Origin: Caproicibacterium lactatifermentans
Lineage (GTDB): Bacteria; Bacillota; Clostridia; Oscillospirales; Acutalibacteraceae
DNA: 64,000 nt
Assembly (NCBI RefSeq): GCF_013315815.1
Contig: NZ_CP046051.1
Location: forward strand, 1,116,001 to 1,180,000
Direction of reading: 5' to 3'
The first letter of the stretch is position 1. The number at the start of each line of letters is the position of its first letter. The notes below the pieces were generated by a model. That model was not told the DNA's origin. It was given only the letters and a program-made list of their open reading frames with translations, and ran no database searches. A program made the translations under genes and the position numbers. This document shows positions 51,927 through 60,095 of the stretch, one piece after another.

Positions 51927-53141
51927 TTAGGAAGCAAATAGGGACTCTGCCAAGGAACTAAAGAAAGAGCAGATTTTTTGCCAAACGCTGCTTTCCTGTG
52001 GTGGTGCGGCAGATTCTTTCTGGGCTGTCAATACGGTTTGGGCTACTACTTTGCCCCCATAGCAGTACTGAACAGTGCCAACCGGTTCCTCTTTATCCAA
52101 TGGTGCATACAAGAAATGAGGGAGCTGTACGCTGCGGTTCAAATTGGCATCTTTGGGGATAACGACTGTGCTGCCCGCCATGCCATGGACCTGCACTGCT
52201 TCCTTACTTCCGCCTACCAGCGGCAATGAAACAGAGTAGGCACTGTCATCAATTGGGACCGATCTCAGCTGCGAAAATCCATAATCAAGCATAATCTGAT
52301 GGTCTTTCCAGTCATCCGGTGCGGAAAGTGTAACAGCCACCAATCGAACGCCATTGCGCTGTGCACAGCTGACAAAGCAGCGGCCTGCTTTCTTCGTAAA
52401 GCCTGTTTTCACTCCTATGCAGCCATTATACATAGACAATAGCTTGTTGTGATTGGTAAACGTCTGTGTACAGTCAGGCTGCACAAAATGCACCTGTATG
52501 GTTTTCTGCGCTGTAATCGCCGCAAATGATGCATTCTTCATCGCTGCACAAGCAAGTTTTGCCATATCCTCTGCAGTGGAATAATGCTGGCTGTCATCCA
52601 ACCCAGAAGGGGTAGCGAAATGCGTATTGGTCATTTTCAGCTCTTGTGCACGCTGATTCATTTTTTGTACAAATGCTGCTGGGCTGCCAGCCAACGCATA
52701 GGCCGCTGCTGTGGCGGCGTCGTTGCCGGAAGTGCTGAGCATACCGGCCGCCAGTCCACTGAGAGAAAGACGGTCACCTGCGCGCAACCCCATGGAGGAG
52801 CCCTCCACCCGTACCATATCGGCTGTAATGTCAACCACACGGTCCTTGCAGGAAGCTGTTTCCAGTGTCAGCAGTGCCGTCATAATCTTTGTCGTACTGG
52901 CCATGGGACGTTTCTGTGCGGCATTTTTGGCCCACAGCACACTGCCATCATCCGCATTGACCAAAATGGCCGACTGCGCTGAAACCACTGGAACAGCGTC
53001 CGCTGTTCTGGCTGAACAGACAACAGCGGTCCCACAAAAAATACAGAGTGCAAGAAAAAATGCTGCCCATTTTTTCCCGTCTTTTTTTATGTAACGAATA
53101 CCTTCTCCCCCCTTAATAAAACAAAACAACCACCTGCCCAA
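51927..53141 (-). CDS. D-alanyl-D-alanine carboxypeptidase (dac, S11)
   Basis: Penicillin-binding protein that trims peptidoglycan stem peptides. The catalytic motifs are MASTTKIM (SxxK), STSGNDAAT (SxN) and GVKTGFTKKAG (KTG). A signal peptide (KKWAAFFLALCIFCGTAVVCSA) is present. The start is odd. The longest reading begins at a TTG (53141) without a clear site. A strong GGGGGGAGAAGG lies inside it and is followed by an in-frame ATT at 53097-53099, which would give an ideal signal peptide. Context after scpAB and gerW suggests a sporulation-related DacB/DacF role. Confidence 0.9.
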   Translation of the reverse strand: MGRWLFCFIKGGEGIRYIKKDGKKWAAFFLALCIFCGTAVVCSARTADAVPVVSAQSAILVNADDGSVLWAKNAAQKRPMASTTKIMTALLTLETASCKDRVVDITADMVRVEGSSMGLRAGDRLSLSGLAAGMLSTSGNDAATAAAYALAGSPAAFVQKMNQRAQELKMTNTHFATPSGLDDSQHYSTAEDMAKLACAAMKNASFAAITAQKTIQVHFVQPDCTQTFTNHNKLLSMYNGCIGVKTGFTKKAGRCFVSCAQRNGVRLVAVTLSAPDDWKDHQIMLDYGFSQLRSVPIDDSAYSVSLPLVGGSKEAVQVHGMAGSTVVIPKDANLNRSVQLPHFLYAPLDKEEPVGTVQYCYGGKVVAQTVLTAQKESAAPPQESSVWQKICSFFSSLAESLFAS

Positions 53142-53171
53142 AATACCTATATGCAGGCGGTTGTAAAAAGA

Positions 53172-53612
53172 TTATTTCTGCGGCTGTGTTTCGGTATTTT
53201 CCTGCTTTGCCGCCGCTTGTTCGTCTTTTTTCTTCTTTTTTCCGTTAATCATTTCATTTACTTTATCAACAATATCCGGAACCATACCAACAATGCGGTC
53301 CGTAGAAGAATTATACGGGTCAATCTGCAGCATCTTAACATTGCCGTTGGAAATTGTGAGAAACGCGACCGGACTAATGGAAACACCGGCACCAGCACCG
53401 CCACCAAAGAAATCTTTGTCGGGGTTTGCTTTACAGGCAAAATCAGAACCGCCAGAAGCAAAACCATAGCTGATTTTAGAAATGGGAATAATAATCGTCC
53501 CGTCCGGCGCCGTAATGGGGTCGCCGATGATTGTGTTAATATCCACCATCTGCCGGATATTTTGGAGCGTTGTGTCCATCATGCCTTCAATTGGATGGTT
53601 GCTGTCGCTCAT
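53172..53612 (-). CDS. gerW: GerW/YtfJ sporulation protein
   Basis: A 146-residue YtfJ-family protein needed for spore germination in Bacillus. The core reads DTTLQNIRQMVDINTIIGDPI, TIIIPISKISYGFASGG and GGGAGAGVSISPVAFL, which is diagnostic. The C-terminal tail is lysine- and glutamine-rich. The start at 53612 follows AAGGCGG and overlaps the DUF2953 gene 3' end. The pairing of ytfI (DUF2953) and ytfJ is conserved. Confidence 0.93.
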   Translation of the reverse strand: MSDSNHPIEGMMDTTLQNIRQMVDINTIIGDPITAPDGTIIIPISKISYGFASGGSDFACKANPDKDFFGGGAGAGVSISPVAFLTISNGNVKMLQIDPYNSSTDRIVGMVPDIVDKVNEMINGKKKKKDEQAAAKQENTETQPQK

Positions 53613-54264
53613 TTTCTGCACCGCCTTTTCTATTTTGATTTTGTGTGTCACTGTTTATTTTAGCCGATTTCATAAGTTTCATGTATGCCATCAATGCACG
53701 TATAAGTGCAGTTATTAAAAAGACTACACGAATTTTGACATCAGCTGTACCTTGTATTTTTGTTTGGATACCGTGAAAACTGGGAACAACCGCCACTTCA
53801 AACGCACGGCATCGCATGGCCTGCGTTAAAACCGAAAAAGCAGGATAAACTGCCGCACAAACATAGCCATACTTAACCGCTGTCGTTGCAGCATCTCTTT
53901 CTGCAACGGATATATGCAGAGAAAGCTGTTTTGCCCGAATATGCCGAAACAGCGTTTTCAATGCGCCGCTGGCCATATCCGCCAGTCCTTTCAGCAAATG
54001 CAGTAAGCCAGACAGACCCCGCTCCCGATAAGCTTTGTGGAAAATATTCTCTTTTTTCTGCTTTGGCTTCTCCTCCTTTTTCGGAGAAGGCTGCTTCTTT
54101 TTTGCCTTTTTCTTCTCCTTTTGCGGTAAAAGCGTATAAGAGAAAAAAAGATAAGAGATTTTCATATGCAGTGTATCATAATAAGAAAAACGCAGACGCA
54201 CCGATGCCATGGAAAGCAGGAAAAAAACAGCGTTCATTATCAAAAATACTTTTAAGAACGTCAT
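53587..54264 (-). CDS. DUF2953 (YtfI-like) protein
   Basis: A 225-residue protein with one N-terminal membrane segment (VFLIMNAVFFLLSMASV), then a lysine-rich cytosolic linker (about 45-75, KKKAKKKQPSPKKEEK). A conserved domain follows around 95-180 (LADMASGALKTLFRHIRAKQL and DAATTAVKYGYVCAAVYP), matching DUF2953. The function is unknown; it is usually next to gerW and is thought sporulation-linked. Its ATG overlaps the scpB stop (ATGA). Confidence 0.85.
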   Translation of the reverse strand: MTFLKVFLIMNAVFFLLSMASVRLRFSYYDTLHMKISYLFFSYTLLPQKEKKKAKKKQPSPKKEEKPKQKKENIFHKAYRERGLSGLLHLLKGLADMASGALKTLFRHIRAKQLSLHISVAERDAATTAVKYGYVCAAVYPAFSVLTQAMRCRAFEVAVVPSFHGIQTKIQGTADVKIRVVFLITALIRALMAYMKLMKSAKINSDTQNQNRKGGAENERQQPSN

Positions 54265-54833
54265 GGCACCGCCTCCGACACCTGCGAAACAGAATCAGGA
54301 GTTGCTTCTGTTTCGCTCTTTTCGTCCTGTTTAAGCGGAGGGAGTTCATCTAATGAAGCAATTCCCATACACCGCAGAAAGTTAGAAGTTGTTCTGTAAA
54401 GCAGAGGACGGCCGGGCAATTCCAAACGGCCACATTCTTCTGCCAATCCTTTCTGGCAAAGGCTGTTCACCGTACTAGACGAATCAACTCCCCGAATCTG
54501 TTCAACAAATGCTTTTGTAACCGGCTGGTTATACGCGATAATTGCCAAGGCCTCCAGTGCTGCCTGTGAAAGCGGCGCATTGTGCCGAATATTAAGCAGG
54601 GCTCGAACCTGCCCAGCGAAAGGCGGTGCACTGCACATTTGGTAGCTGTCTTCCACGCGAATAATCTGTATTCCGCGGTTTGCTGTATTAAAAGCCATGC
54701 GGGTTTCTTCCGCTAGCTGTAAAGCTTTCTGTGGTGTTAGCCCCAACACTTCCGCAATTCGTTCCAGAGGAAGCGGCTCGCCGTTAGCAAACAGCATTGC
54801 CTGCAGCGCACCAGTCATGTCTTTGCATTCCAT
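54261..54833 (-). CDS. scpB: segregation and condensation protein B
   Basis: Winged-helix dimer of the SMC-ScpAB condensin complex. The 190-residue protein has two winged-helix parts, the first around MTGALQAMLFANGEPLPLERIAEVLG and the second around ALEALAIIAYNQPVTKAFVEQIRGVDS. The last 30 residues are acidic. It overlaps scpA by 19 bp, so the two are coupled. Confidence 0.96.
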   Translation of the reverse strand: MECKDMTGALQAMLFANGEPLPLERIAEVLGLTPQKALQLAEETRMAFNTANRGIQIIRVEDSYQMCSAPPFAGQVRALLNIRHNAPLSQAALEALAIIAYNQPVTKAFVEQIRGVDSSSTVNSLCQKGLAEECGRLELPGRPLLYRTTSNFLRCMGIASLDELPPLKQDEKSETEATPDSVSQVSEAVP

Positions 54834-55540
54834 TTGTGTTCACCCACCTTCGTTAATTTCACAGTGGGGTTGTTCCCCTCGCCCTCTACACGCACACGTT
54901 TATCATGAATTAGTTCCAGTAAAGCGAGGAAAGTCGCCACAATTTCTGAACGATTCTGTTTACGGCGGAACAGTTCCTGATAGGCTGCCCGTCCTTTTTT
55001 CCACAAGCAGCGCATTACCCCAACCATTTGGGAGGCAACAGAAACGACTCGATGTGCCACTAATTTTGAGAAAGACTTTTGCGTTGGCGGCGGCATACGC
55101 CGGCCGGCAGCACCGTAATACGCTTTTTGCAGATTTTCCGGGTTAATTGGCCGGCGGTAAGTGAAGTCCGGTGCAACTGGTTCCGGTTCCCTTGTAAACG
55201 ATGTATCCACCATAAGCGTACCGCCCAAAACTGCCGCCACTTTTTTGCATTCCTCATATTCCAGCAGCTGTCCCGAAAGCTGTGCACGCATGGTTTCAGC
55301 CTCTTCATGCTTTGGCAGAAGGTAAACTGTCTTCATATAAACAAGACGGGCCGCCATGTCCAGGAACTCGCTGGAAACATCCATATCTTTCTGCTGTGCA
55401 GCGTGGATATGGTCCATATACTGCTGCAGGACTTCTGCGATTGGAATGTCACAAATATTGAGTTTATTCTTGCGTATTAGATATAAGAGCAGGTCCAGTG
55501 GACCCTCAAAGGCGTCCAGTTTATAGGTTAGCTTTTCCAT
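54815..55540 (-). CDS. scpA: segregation and condensation protein A
   Basis: Kleisin subunit that bridges the SMC dimer. The N-terminal signature AFEGPLDLLLYLIRKNKLNICDIPIAEVLQQY is plain, broken by one turn, and the C-terminal winged-helix part ends FLALLELIHDKRVRVEGEG. At 241 residues the length is usual. It starts 14 nt after the membrane-protease gene. Confidence 0.96.
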   Translation of the reverse strand: MEKLTYKLDAFEGPLDLLLYLIRKNKLNICDIPIAEVLQQYMDHIHAAQQKDMDVSSEFLDMAARLVYMKTVYLLPKHEEAETMRAQLSGQLLEYEECKKVAAVLGGTLMVDTSFTREPEPVAPDFTYRRPINPENLQKAYYGAAGRRMPPPTQKSFSKLVAHRVVSVASQMVGVMRCLWKKGRAAYQELFRRKQNRSEIVATFLALLELIHDKRVRVEGEGNNPTVKLTKVGEHKWNAKT

Positions 55541-55554
55541 ATTGTTTCCAAATA

Positions 55555-56274
55555 TTACACACCCAACAGACGAAACGGCAGATTTGCCAAAGACATAATG
55601 CCAAAAGTGAACACACGCTGCAGAAAATTCAGCGGGACATCCAGTGCACCAATCAGAAGAAGCGCAAAAATACCGAACATAATATATTTTTCATACCGAT
55701 AATATGCCATCATGGCCCGGTCACTTAAAAACATACCCAATATACGGGAACCATCCAGCGGCGGAATTGGCAGCAAGTTGAAGACCGCAAGGGAAATGTT
55801 GATGGTGGTGCAGGCACCGAAAAACAGCAGGAAAAACTGTACAATGCTGTTTTCCGGATACAGGCCATAAGTAACACTGCCGCCGCCTACCAGCAGAACG
55901 ACATTAAAAAGGATACCGGAAGCCAGGGACGCCAACAAGTTGGCCAACGGGCCGGCAACAGCTGTCAATGCCATATCCTTTTTTGGGTTCTTAAAATAGC
56001 GCGGGTCGATTGGAACAGGCTTTGCCCAACCAAAGCCAAAAAGAATCAGAAACAGTGCACCAAAAGGGTCCAGACTCGCCAATGGGTTAAAAGTAAGGCG
56101 ACCAGCATTTTCCGCCGTAGGGTCACCCAGTTTTTTGGCAGCCCAACCGTGCGCATATTCGTGAAACGGCAAAATGAAAATAATAATCAGGATGGAAGCC
56201 ACAACATCAGCGAATGCGCTCATGGCATTGAAGCCCTGTCCCTGAATCATGGATTGAATAACATTAAATAGCAT
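55555..56274 (-). CDS. site-2 protease family membrane protein (M50)
   Basis: A 239-residue intramembrane metalloprotease-like protein of the YwhC/RseP-lite group. The zinc motif HEYAH (about 40-44) lies in the first membrane segment region. GRLTFNPLASLDPFG and the NLLPIPPLDGSRI motif (about 175-185) hold the other ligand. Five or six membrane segments are visible. The substrate is unknown. It is commonly upstream of scpAB in Clostridia, and it heads this operon. Confidence 0.88.
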   Translation of the reverse strand: MLFNVIQSMIQGQGFNAMSAFADVVASILIIIFILPFHEYAHGWAAKKLGDPTAENAGRLTFNPLASLDPFGALFLILFGFGWAKPVPIDPRYFKNPKKDMALTAVAGPLANLLASLASGILFNVVLLVGGGSVTYGLYPENSIVQFFLLFFGACTTINISLAVFNLLPIPPLDGSRILGMFLSDRAMMAYYRYEKYIMFGIFALLLIGALDVPLNFLQRVFTFGIMSLANLPFRLLGV

Positions 56275-56323
56275 TTAAACTTTTCTCCTTTGTTCCATTC
56301 TGCCGGCACATGAGATATGCTTT

Positions 56324-56352
56324 ATTATAATACGCCTGCCAATAAAATACAA
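56324..56352 (-). promoter_or_regulatory. sigma-A promoter of the M50-scpAB-gerW-dac-rluB operon
   Basis: -35 TTGTAT (56347-56352), 17-nt spacer, -10 TATAAT (56324-56329), 50 nt before the protease gene. It faces away from the rpmB promoter in the same gap. Confidence 0.75.
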
Positions 56353-56388
56353 GGCAAGTGCCGCCTACGCACAAATTCTAAAAAAGTC

Positions 56389-56417
56389 TTGCTTTTTAAA
56401 GGGAGTTCCTGTATAAT
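56389..56417 (+). promoter_or_regulatory. sigma-A promoter of rpmB
   Basis: -35 TTGCTT (56389-56394), 17-nt spacer, -10 TATAAT (56412-56417). It lies about 60 nt before the rpmB start. Confidence 0.85.
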
Positions 56418-56477
56418 ATACTTTGTTATCGCAACATGCAAATATGCAAAAATCCTTTTAGAAGGAGGTGCAGACTC

Positions 56478-56666
56478 ATGGCAAAGTGCGAAATCTGTGG
56501 CAAGGATCTTGCTTTCGGTATTCGAGTGTCCCATTCTCATCGTCGTTCCAACCGTACCTGGAAGCCAAACATCCGTCGTGTAAAAGCGATTGTTAACGGT
56601 TCTCCGAAGCGTATTTACGCCTGCACCCGCTGCCTGCGTTCCGGCAAGGTAAAACGAGCTATGTGA
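56478..56666 (+). CDS. rpmB: 50S ribosomal protein L28
   Basis: Ribosomal protein of 62 residues, MAKCEICGKDLAFG...SHSHRRSNRTWKPNIRRV, with the four cysteines of a zinc-binding form (CEIC and CTRC). The ATG has GGAGGTG 7 nt upstream. This is the only gene in the window on the plus strand. It is monocistronic, with its own promoter and terminator. Confidence 0.97.
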   Translation: MAKCEICGKDLAFGIRVSHSHRRSNRTWKPNIRRVKAIVNGSPKRIYACTRCLRSGKVKRAM

Positions 56667-56672
56667 GAAATA

Positions 56673-56698
56673 AAGGAGCCTTCGGGCTTCTTTTTTTT
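56673..56698 (+). terminator. terminator of rpmB
   Basis: A 7-bp stem AGGAGCC/GGCTTCT (one G-U) with the stable loop TTCG, followed by eight or nine T, directly after the stop codon. Confidence 0.9.
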
Positions 56699-56722
56699 AT
56701 TGTTTTTTACTCTCAGGAACGT

Positions 56723-56778
56723 AAAAAGCACCGTATATGCTTTGCCCACAGCGGGCAGGCCATATACAGTGCTTTTTT
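56723..56778. terminator. convergent terminator between rpmB and plsY
   Basis: A long, slightly imperfect inverted repeat with AAAAAGCAC and GTGCTTTTTT ends, inner ATATG/CATAT pairing and a GCCC/GGGC tip. It can stop both the plus-strand rpmB transcript and the minus-strand plsY transcript. Confidence 0.8.
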
Positions 56779-56804
56779 ATGTTTCGGTTTTAAAAGTCCT
56801 ATTT

Positions 56805-57494
56805 TCAGTGGCTGCCATGGTGAAGAGAAAACTTTTTTTCTGTACCATGTATCAGCCGGCTGATATTTCCGCGGTGACGGATATCAATGCAGACTGAAAG
56901 AAAGCACAGAAGCAGCGTGGTAATCGTCATATACGTAAGAGAAACCTGCCCTGTACGGAAAAGCAGAAAATAGTTGAACATCCAGCCCCACAGCGGAAAT
57001 GTACTGGCTGCAATAACCGAACCGAGCGAAACATATTTACTGATAATTGCAATAACCAAAAACAGTGAAAAATCGACAGCAATCAGCGGCGGATAAATCA
57101 TCAGCAAAACCGCCGCGGTAGTCAGGACACCTTTTCCCCCACGGAATCCAAAATAAAAGGGAAACATATGTCCCAGCACACACGCAATACCGGCAATATA
57201 AACGCCGTAGCGGGCAAGCTCCGTTCCGCTGCCCAACAGTGCCACAAAAATCTGTATGCCTATAAAGCAGGACAAAATGCCTTTGCCGAAATCACAAAAA
57301 ATCGTCAGCAGTCCCGGTTTGATACCCGCCGACCGCAGAACATTTGTCATACCGGCATTTCCGCTGCCCATGGTGCGGATATCCTTTTTCTCAAACATTT
57401 TTGTAAAGATGATAGAAAAAGAAATACTGCCCAGCAGGTAGCTGATAATTGCGGATAAGGCAATTGCAACAATAAAGTTTACAGGATACTGCAT
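56805..57494 (-). CDS. plsY: glycerol-3-phosphate acyltransferase PlsY
   Basis: Membrane enzyme that transfers acyl from acyl-phosphate to glycerol-3-phosphate, the first step of phospholipid synthesis. The 229-residue protein has about five membrane segments and the family motifs SISFSIIFTK, MGSGNAGMTNVLRSAG and YFGFRGGKGVLTT, the catalytic and phosphate-binding loops. A GGGGAGG site precedes the ATG. It follows der by 27 nt, a pairing usual in Firmicutes. Confidence 0.96.
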   Translation of the reverse strand: MQYPVNFIVAIALSAIISYLLGSISFSIIFTKMFEKKDIRTMGSGNAGMTNVLRSAGIKPGLLTIFCDFGKGILSCFIGIQIFVALLGSGTELARYGVYIAGIACVLGHMFPFYFGFRGGKGVLTTAAVLLMIYPPLIAVDFSLFLVIAIISKYVSLGSVIAASTFPLWGWMFNYFLLFRTGQVSLTYMTITTLLLCFLSVCIDIRHRGNISRLIHGTEKKFSLHHGSH

Positions 57495-57521
57495 ATTGGT
57501 TCCTCCCCAGAAAACCAGATT

Positions 57522-58847
57522 TTAAGAGCGCCGGTCACGTTCCCGAATGATAAAGCGGACCGGAGTTCCTGTAAGGCCAAATGTGTCGCGAATGCGGTTT
57601 TCCAAATACCGCTGATAGGAAAAATGAAACAATTCCGCCGAATTGACAAAGCAGACAAAAGTGGGTGGGCAGGTACTGGCCTGCGTCATATAATAAATTT
57701 TCAAGCGATGGCCCTTGTCAGTCGGCGGCTGTACACGAGCGGTAGCTTGCGCCAAAACGTCATTCAGCATGCCCGTTGCAATACGCTTTTTGTTCGATTC
57801 AGCTGACTGGCAAATTGTCTGGAACAGGTCCTTTAAATGTTGCCCTGTTTTTGCGGACAAAAAGATAATAGGCACATAGCTCATGAATGAAAAATCTCCC
57901 TGCAGTTTTGTACGCATGGATTCCATAGTACCTGTTTCTTTTTCAACAGCATCCCATTTGTTGACTGCCACTACACAGCCCTTCCCTGCCTCATGGGCAA
58001 GTCCGGCTACCTTTGAATCCTGTTCGGTAAAGCCTGTCAGTGCATCAATCATAATCACGCAGACATCCGCACGCTCTATGGCCATTTGTGCACGCAGCAC
58101 ACTGTAATGTTCAATTTGGTCAGTCACTTTACTTTTCCGGCGCAGGCCTGCTGTATCAATAAAAATAAACTTCCCATAAGAATTATCGACTTCCGTATCA
58201 ATCGCGTCACGCGTTGTGCCCGCAATATCGGAAACGATGCAGCGATTTTCTCCGGAAATATGATTGATAAGCGATGATTTGCCGACATTTGGTTTGCCAA
58301 TAACGGCCACACGAATCGCTTCGGTATCTTCTTCTTCCGTTTCTTCCTTTGGAAGATAAGAAACCACATGGTCCAACAGGTCACCGGTTCCATGACCATG
58401 CACGGATGAAACAGCAATCGGGTCACCAAGTCCCAGATTATAGAATTCATAAAATTCAACAGGTGGCTCGCCAACTGTGTCACATTTATTGACACACAGA
58501 ATGACCGGACGGCCGCTTCGGCGCAGCATAGAGGCTACCTCTTGGTCCGCTGCAGTAACACCTGCATGCAGGTCCGTTACCATTAAAATAACATCTGCCG
58601 CATCAATCGCCAGCTGTGCCTGCGCACGCATCTGTGAAAGCAGAATATCACTGGTATTTGGCTCAATACCGCCGGTATCGATCACCGTAAACGAATGGCC
58701 GCACCATTCACATTTTCCATAAATACGGTCACGCGTAACACCCGGCGTATCATCAACAATAGACAGCCGTTTCCCTACCAGCTTGTTAAACAGCGTTGAC
58801 TTTCCAACATTTGGGCGGCCAACAACTGCAACAACAGGTTTCGACAT
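57522..58847 (-). CDS. der: ribosome biogenesis GTPase Der (EngA)
   Basis: Double-GTPase protein for 50S assembly. Two G domains are visible: GRPNVGKSTLFN near residue 10 with DTPGVTRD, and GKPNVGKSSLIN near residue 185 with DIAGTTRD. G4 motifs NKCD and NKWD are present, and the KH-like C-terminal domain ends in RFIIRERDRRS. The ATG at 58847 has GGGAG 8 nt upstream; a GTG three codons earlier is possible. Confidence 0.96.
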   Translation of the reverse strand: MSKPVVAVVGRPNVGKSTLFNKLVGKRLSIVDDTPGVTRDRIYGKCEWCGHSFTVIDTGGIEPNTSDILLSQMRAQAQLAIDAADVILMVTDLHAGVTAADQEVASMLRRSGRPVILCVNKCDTVGEPPVEFYEFYNLGLGDPIAVSSVHGHGTGDLLDHVVSYLPKEETEEEDTEAIRVAVIGKPNVGKSSLINHISGENRCIVSDIAGTTRDAIDTEVDNSYGKFIFIDTAGLRRKSKVTDQIEHYSVLRAQMAIERADVCVIMIDALTGFTEQDSKVAGLAHEAGKGCVVAVNKWDAVEKETGTMESMRTKLQGDFSFMSYVPIIFLSAKTGQHLKDLFQTICQSAESNKKRIATGMLNDVLAQATARVQPPTDKGHRLKIYYMTQASTCPPTFVCFVNSAELFHFSYQRYLENRIRDTFGLTGTPVRFIIRERDRRS

Positions 58848-58856
58848 TTTTTTCAC

Positions 58857-59230
58857 TCCCAGTTACTACAGGGAATCAGCTTGGACAGGGGCATCTTTTT
58901 CCTGCCTGTATCTGTTTCCGTGCGATATCATCTAAAAAAGTTTTTTTATAGCGCAAAGCACAGCTTGTCCTGTGCTCACTTCAGTACAGCAGGGCCGGCC
59001 GTGAAACTGGCTAAACGATACATAAGAAGATTATGGCATTTTCTGCGCAGTTCGTCAAGCGGAGATTCCAAAAAAGCACTTGCTTGCAGCCGAAAAAGTA
59101 AAATCCTACTATCAATATTCCCCTGACTGTACACAAGCATACAAATAAAGAAAAACAGGAGCTGCCCCACACAGCAAATGCTGTGTTTTACGAGACAACC
59201 CCTGGATTTTCCGGAAAACCAGCAGGACAA
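58857..59230 (-). other. rpmF-der intergenic region, no gene supported
   Basis: About 370 nt. Near rpmF there is an 8-bp inverted repeat (ACACAGCA type, 59169-59186) that may be a weak terminator. The der promoter lies at 59030-59058, and about 180 nt of untranslated leader lead to der. An 84-codon reading frame spans the region but runs across the promoter and has no ribosome-binding site. Confidence 0.7.
59030..59058 (-). promoter_or_regulatory. sigma-A promoter of der-plsY
   Basis: -35 TTGACG (59053-59058), 17-nt spacer, -10 CATAAT (59030-59035), about 180 nt before der. Confidence 0.75.
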
Positions 59231-59416
59231 TCAAACGTCCTTTTTGTTGATAACCTGTCTGCCATTGTAATAGCCGCAGTTACCACACACCTGATGTGCA
59301 ACCTTAAAAGCACCACACTTTGGGCATTTCATCAGAGCAGGAGCGCTAATTTTCCAAACATTGGAACGCCGTTTATTCTGTCTTGCACTGGAAAGTTTGC
59401 TTTTTGGTACCGCCAT
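59231..59416 (-). CDS. rpmF: 50S ribosomal protein L32
   Basis: Ribosomal protein of 61 residues, MAVPKSKLSSARQNKRRSN..., with the zinc-binding cysteines CPKC and CGNC. The ATG at 59416 follows AAGGAGG; an in-frame ATG three codons upstream is less likely. It follows the DUF177 gene, a pairing conserved across bacteria. Confidence 0.97.
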   Translation of the reverse strand: MAVPKSKLSSARQNKRRSNVWKISAPALMKCPKCGAFKVAHQVCGNCGYYNGRQVINKKDV

Positions 59417-59453
59417 GTTCAGCACCTCCTTATATGACTCTATATGACTCTGG

Positions 59454-59960
59454 TCATTTTATCAGTTGTTTCAGCACCTCAAGGCGCGGGTCAATCTCTT
59501 TGTGGCTACAGCCGCAGGGACCGTCATTCAAATTCTTGCCACAGATAGGGCACAAACCCTTACAGTCTTCCCGGCACAAAAATTTGTTAGGAAGAGCCAA
59601 GAGGATGTCTTCCTGCAGCAGATGGTCCAAATCCAGTGAACCGTCCTCCTGCAGAACAACGTACCGGTCATCGTCTGCATCCCGTTCATTGGTAAGCGAT
59701 GGAACCAGCGTGTGAGAAAACCGATAGGTCAAGCGCTTATTTATCTGGGCTGTACAACGGTCGCACGGGACTGAGAAATCGAAAGATACAGCTGCCTGCA
59801 GCTGTGCAAAGCCGCCGTGCATATCTACTGTTCCCTCCACCTGGACAGGAGAAACAAAAGGATATACCGCATCACAGGAAAGCTTTGAAAGGTCAAACGA
59901 ATACTGAAGAGGAAGCGAAGTTCCGTCTTCCTGTATTTTCTTTTTCAAATTCAAAAGCAT
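59454..59960 (-). CDS. DUF177/YceD-family protein
   Basis: A 168-residue member of the YceD (DUF177) family found next to rpmF in most bacteria and linked to 23S rRNA or ribosome assembly. The core has FSVPCDRCTAQINKRLTYRFSHTLVP. Near the C-terminus is a probable zinc site, CREDCKGLCPICGKNLNDGPCGC. GAGGTG precedes the ATG with an 8-nt gap. Confidence 0.9.
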   Translation of the reverse strand: MLLNLKKKIQEDGTSLPLQYSFDLSKLSCDAVYPFVSPVQVEGTVDMHGGFAQLQAAVSFDFSVPCDRCTAQINKRLTYRFSHTLVPSLTNERDADDDRYVVLQEDGSLDLDHLLQEDILLALPNKFLCREDCKGLCPICGKNLNDGPCGCSHKEIDPRLEVLKQLIK

Positions 59961-59994
59961 AGATAGTACACCTCAATACGCGCTACAATTGATT

Positions 59995-60023
59995 ATTATA
60001 GACGCTGTCCCGTTCGATGTCAA
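59995..60023 (-). promoter_or_regulatory. sigma-A promoter of the DUF177-rpmF operon
   Basis: Perfect consensus: -35 TTGACA (60018-60023), 17-nt spacer, -10 TATAAT (59995-60000), 35 nt before the start codon. Confidence 0.92.
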
Positions 60024-60056
60024 GAAAAAAGCAAAAGAAACGCGGAAAAAACATAG

Positions 60057-60082
60057 AAAATGCTGCCGGTAGGCAGCATTTT
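60057..60082 (-). terminator. terminator after the P-loop ATPase gene
   Basis: An 11-bp perfect stem AAAATGCTGCC/GGCAGCATTTT with a 4-nt loop, 14 nt past the stop codon. The T tract is short because it lies inside the stem end. Confidence 0.75.
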
Positions 60083-60095
60083 CCCTCGGCAGAAG

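Noticed and set aside
58976-59230. 84-codon minus-strand ORF between rpmF and der
   Set aside because: It crosses the der promoter, lacks a Shine-Dalgarno and resembles no family I know.
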